A stretch of 64,000 nt of DNA from Cognatundibacterium oligocarboniphilum. GTDB taxonomy: Bacteria; Pseudomonadota; Gammaproteobacteria; Burkholderiales; Burkholderiaceae_D. Position numbers and translations under genes: made by a program. Below, piece after piece: positions 61,612 to 64,000 of this stretch. The stretch's first letter is position 1, and the number at the start of each line of letters is the position of its first letter. The notes under the pieces were generated by a model. It was not told where the DNA came from, did no database searches, and was given only the letters and a program-made list of their open reading frames with translations. Location: contig NZ_JABXYJ010000004.1 in NCBI RefSeq assembly GCF_013377855.1, positions 310,001-374,000 of the forward strand. The letters are read 5' to 3'.

Positions 61612-62424
61612 ATGTGGAATGTCTGGCGTGATTGCTTGCTGAGCCTGACTCTGATTCTGAGCACAACGGCTGCCGGGGCGCATTGTTCGCGTCCGATTAC
61701 TGTGCCGGTCGCACCGACCGGCTTTAGCGTGATCATCAACGGCGATATCATTTCTGGTATTTACCCAGAATTACTCACCTCCCTCAGCAGCAAAGAAAAA
61801 TGTGAATTCGTTATCACGCCTGTTCCACGTGCACGGCTGGAAATGATGTTCGACAATGGTCAGGCAGACATTCTGATCCCTGCTGCACGAACGCCGAGGC
61901 GCGATCAGTCCGGTATTTTCATTCCCCTGATTTATTACCGCGCCATGCTGATCGCTGTCCATCCGCAACAGAATCCCCCCCAAAATTTTAAAGAATTGCT
62001 GGACCAGACGTCGGTTCGCCTGAGTGTCGTGCGAGGATTTGATTATGGAGAAGGCTACCAGAGTCTGATCAGCGAATTGCAAAAACAGGGGCGTCTGAGA
62101 ATCGAAGCAGATCCTGTGTCGGTGGCGCGGATATTAAAATCCGGCGCCGCCGATTACACGCTGATGACGCCATCGATCTTTGCCGGAACTGTGCTGTCGG
62201 ATGCGCGGGTTGGAGACATGATGAATAAACTGGAATACATTTCACTGGCAGAGTTACCGTGGAGTGATTCTGGTGTTTATCTGTCACGTAAATCACTGAG
62301 AGCGGAAGATCTGGCAGCGCTGACAGAGATGTTTGAGCGCGTGGGAAATTCTGGTTTGGTCTGGAAAGGCTTTCAGCGTTATTACAAAAAAGAAGTGCTG
62401 AAAGAAAGTATCCGGCCGCGATGA
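61612..62424 (+). CDS. Periplasmic solute-binding protein (family 3 type)
   Basis: 270 aa from the ATG at 61612 (an in-frame start at 61582 is less likely). A signal peptide (DCLLSLTLILSTTAAGA) is followed by the family 3 binding-protein fold: ISGIYPELLTSLSSKEKCEF, MMFDNGQADILIPAARTPRR, VRLSVVRGFDYGEGYQSL and DPVSVARILKSGAADYTLM. No permease or ATPase accompanies it, so it may serve a transporter elsewhere or act as a sensor. Two Cys near the N-terminus (AHCSRPIT, EKCEFVIT) could form a disulphide. Confidence 0.85.
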   Translation: MWNVWRDCLLSLTLILSTTAAGAHCSRPITVPVAPTGFSVIINGDIISGIYPELLTSLSSKEKCEFVITPVPRARLEMMFDNGQADILIPAARTPRRDQSGIFIPLIYYRAMLIAVHPQQNPPQNFKELLDQTSVRLSVVRGFDYGEGYQSLISELQKQGRLRIEADPVSVARILKSGAADYTLMTPSIFAGTVLSDARVGDMMNKLEYISLAELPWSDSGVYLSRKSLRAEDLAALTEMFERVGNSGLVWKGFQRYYKKEVLKESIRPR

Positions 62425-62457
62425 TTGCGAATACGGCATCGCTGTGACATCAGCACA

Positions 62458-62922
62458 TCAGCTCAGGCTGATCCGGGTTTCAAATTTGCTGCGGAATACC
62501 GAGAAAAAACTGCGCACATTACGGATATTGTGCTGAGTCGCAAACAACCGGTGCGCCAGCGCGTGATAGGCATTCATATCTGCTACTTGAATGATCAGTA
62601 CAAAGTCCGGTCCCGGCGAAACCCGGTAGCACTGCTGTACCGCAGCTTCTGTGGTCACTGTCTGCTCAAATTCGATCAGCTTCTCCGTCGCCTGCTGATC
62701 CAGCGTGATTTCCACAATCGCCGTCAGCCCGGCGCCGACCTTGTCCGGCGCCAGAATCGCTACCTGACGGGCGATCACGCCCTCATTCATCAGACGCCGC
62801 ACCCGCCGCAGACAGGTCGGCGCGGACGCATGCACCCGTTCCGCCAGCGCGTGATTGGTCAGGGTGGCATCGAGCTGCAACTGCTGCAAAATCCGTTTAT
62901 CGAGTTCATCGAGGAGAATCAT
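62458..62922 (-). CDS. Lrp/AsnC family transcriptional regulator
   Basis: 154 aa. The HTH (LDKRILQQLQLDATLTNHAL, SAPTCLRRVRRLMNEG) and RAM domain (GAGLTAIVEITLDQQ, QCYRVSPGPDFVLIIQVADM) are complete. It is divergent from glmS across an AT-rich region with a large dyad, a typical arrangement for autoregulated AsnC-type genes in Burkholderiales. It may control glmS or itself in response to an amino acid. Confidence 0.93.
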   Translation of the reverse strand: MILLDELDKRILQQLQLDATLTNHALAERVHASAPTCLRRVRRLMNEGVIARQVAILAPDKVGAGLTAIVEITLDQQATEKLIEFEQTVTTEAAVQQCYRVSPGPDFVLIIQVADMNAYHALAHRLFATQHNIRNVRSFFSVFRSKFETRISLS

Positions 62923-63003
62923 AGATGGCCAATATGAAATAATATTTCAAAATAAAATTATAAATGGAATTTAAAAACATAACAAAAAACAATTTTCAAG
63001 AAA

Positions 63004-63028
63004 TTTCAAAAATAGATCTATTTTGAAA
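63004..63028. promoter_or_regulatory. AT-rich dyad between AsnC-type gene and glmS
   Basis: TTTCAAAAATAGATCTATTTTGAAA, given here only by its ends TTTCAAAA and TTTTGAAA around TAGATCTA, is a near-perfect dyad with one extra A in the left arm. The related ATTTCAAAAT occurs again at 62944-62953, close to the AsnC gene. The spacing and AT content fit a Lrp-type multi-site operator. Confidence 0.5.
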
Positions 63029-63091
63029 GAAAGTATCGCGGTAACTGCTTTAGCATCATCACATTCTTGATTCATCTGATAAGAGGACATT

Positions 63092-64000
63092 ATGTGCGGT
63101 ATCGTCGGCGCAGTTGCACAACGTAATATCACCCCTGTATTGCTGGAAGGCTTAAAACGTCTTGAATACCGCGGCTATGATTCCTGCGGCGTCGCCCTGC
63201 ATGTGGACGGCAGATTGCAGCGCTCGCGCAGCACCTCCCGTGTGGCGGAGCTGCAGGCGCAGGTGGAGCAAAGCGGTCTCGCTGGTTTTACCGGCATCGC
63301 CCACACCCGCTGGGCCACGCACGGCGTGCCATCCTCCGCCAATGCGCATCCGCATTTTTCCCGCGAACGGATTGCGCTGGTGCATAACGGCATCATTGAA
63401 AACCACGAAGAACTGCGTGCCGAACTGATGGCCGCCGGCTATGTGTTTGAAAGCCAGACTGATACCGAAGTGATTGCGCATCTGGTCGATCACCTGTATC
63501 AGGGCGATCTGTTTGAATGCGTGCAGCAGGCCGTCAGACGTCTGACCGGGGCTTACGCGATTGCCGTTTTTTGCCGTGACGAGCCGCACCGCGTAATCGG
63601 TGCACGCCAGGGCTCACCGCTGATCGTCGGCATCGGACAAGGGGAGAATTTCCTCGCCTCCGACGCGATGGCGCTGGCAGGCACCACCGACCAGATTATT
63701 TACCTGGAAGAAGGCGACGTGGTTGACCTGCAATTGCAGCGCTGCTGGATCGTCGATGCTGACGGCAAAGCCGTGCAGCGCGAAGTGCGCACCGTGCATG
63801 CGCACAGCGGCGCTGCCGAGCTCGGCCCTTACCGGCACTACATGCAGAAAGAAATTTTTGAACAGCCGCGTGCCATCAGCGACACCCTGGAAGGTGTCAG
63901 CAACATCATGCCGGAATTATTCGGTGATCAGGCATACGGTATTTTTAAAAAAATTGACTCTATATTGATCCTCGCCTGCGGCACCAGCTACTACGCCGGT
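63092..64000 (+). CDS. glmS: Glutamine--fructose-6-phosphate aminotransferase, C-terminus beyond window
   Basis: The first 303 codons run to the window edge (family length is about 605-610). The N-terminal nucleophile Cys ([10 protein letters not shown]) and the glutaminase motifs [28 protein letters not shown] and [15 protein letters not shown] are intact, and the start of the isomerase part is visible ([13 protein letters not shown]). It makes glucosamine-6-phosphate, the first step towards the UDP-GlcNAc made by GlmU. The GAGG ribosome site lies just upstream. No glmS ribozyme was seen, as expected outside Firmicutes. Confidence 0.96.
   Translation, partial: MCGIVGAVAQRNITPVLLEGLKRLEYRGYDSCGVALHVDGRLQRSRSTSRVAELQAQVEQSGLAGFTGIAHTRWATHGVPSSANAHPHFSRERIALVHNGIIENHEELRAELMAAGYVFESQTDTEVIAHLVDHLYQGDLFECVQQAVRRLTGAYAIAVFCRDEPHRVIGARQGSPLIVGIGQGENFLASDAMALAGTTDQIIYLEEGDVVDLQLQRCWIVDADGKAVQREVRTVHAHSGAAELGPYRHYMQKEIFEQPRAISDTLEGVSNIMPELFGDQAYGIFKKIDSILILACGTSYYAG

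Noticed and set aside
63050-63091. Possible glmS ribozyme upstream of glmS
   Set aside because: Only about 170 bp of AT-rich DNA separates glmS from its divergent neighbour, with no ribozyme core visible; the element is known mainly from Gram-positive bacteria.

Overview
The window is a chromosomal segment of a betaproteobacterium, most likely order Burkholderiales and probably an Oxalobacteraceae relative. This is an inference from gene content and order (ubiK next to a TorF-type porin, glnK and amtB; a single-chain indolepyruvate:ferredoxin oxidoreductase beside fused isobutyryl-CoA mutase; a Lrp/AsnC gene divergent from glmS). Genus cannot be fixed by reading. Nearly every gene looks intact. 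Two genes run off the window: a DUF1800 lipoprotein at the left edge and glmS at the right edge. No rRNA, tRNA, CRISPR array, insertion sequence or prophage was seen.

Layout. 0-7.3 kb: DUF1800 lipoprotein, DUF2076 protein, comM and ubiK on the minus strand, then the nitrogen operon TorF porin-glnK-amtB behind a near-consensus sigma-54 promoter with NtrC-like sites. 7.5-14.5 kb: housekeeping and small conserved genes (TPR protein, DUF2288, YigZ, orphan FliL-like protein, ettA, ompW with an FNR-type box, DUF1993). 14.6-21.2 kb: a signalling island of DUF3034 protein, exported truncated globin, Cache-GGDEF cyclase, GGDEF-EAL protein and a periplasmic cupredoxin. 21.3-23.7 kb: EamA exporter, Lrp and LysR regulators. 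23.7-34.8 kb: a complete sugar uptake module (LamB-type porin, binding protein, two permeases, ATPase, glucokinase) with a divergent operon coding a second binding-protein paralogue, an OmpR-type regulator and an EnvZ-type kinase. 35.2-42.4 kb: two very large enzymes of 2-oxoacid and acyl-CoA metabolism, the second behind a LiuR-like dyad.

42.9-44.2 kb holds two low-GC genes, each ending within a few bases of an integron attC-like recombination site, with no integrase in the window: an orphan cassette pair (CALIN-type). 44.5-49.8 kb: a Ser-rich protein, DUF4062, DUF2164, a secreted unknown, yjdM and a TPR-glycosyltransferase. 49.8-54.6 kb: a Fur-box-led operon (PepSY membrane protein, DUF2271 with a flavinylation motif, DUF4198, ApbE, membrane flavodoxin reductase), which reads as a complete NADPH-to-periplasm electron path for iron. 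54.7-64 kb: glmU and glmS, separated by about 7 kb of accessory genes: a TPR-like exported protein, azlCD, an HD-domain (PhnZ/MIOX-like)-class II aldolase-SDR operon divergent from a Crp/Fnr regulator with a CRP-like dyad, a periplasmic binding protein and an AsnC regulator.

The most notable signals are the attC-flanked cassettes, the Fur/ApbE/DUF2271 electron-transfer operon, the HD-oxygenase-aldolase-SDR operon with its own regulator, and the binding protein wired to a two-component system.
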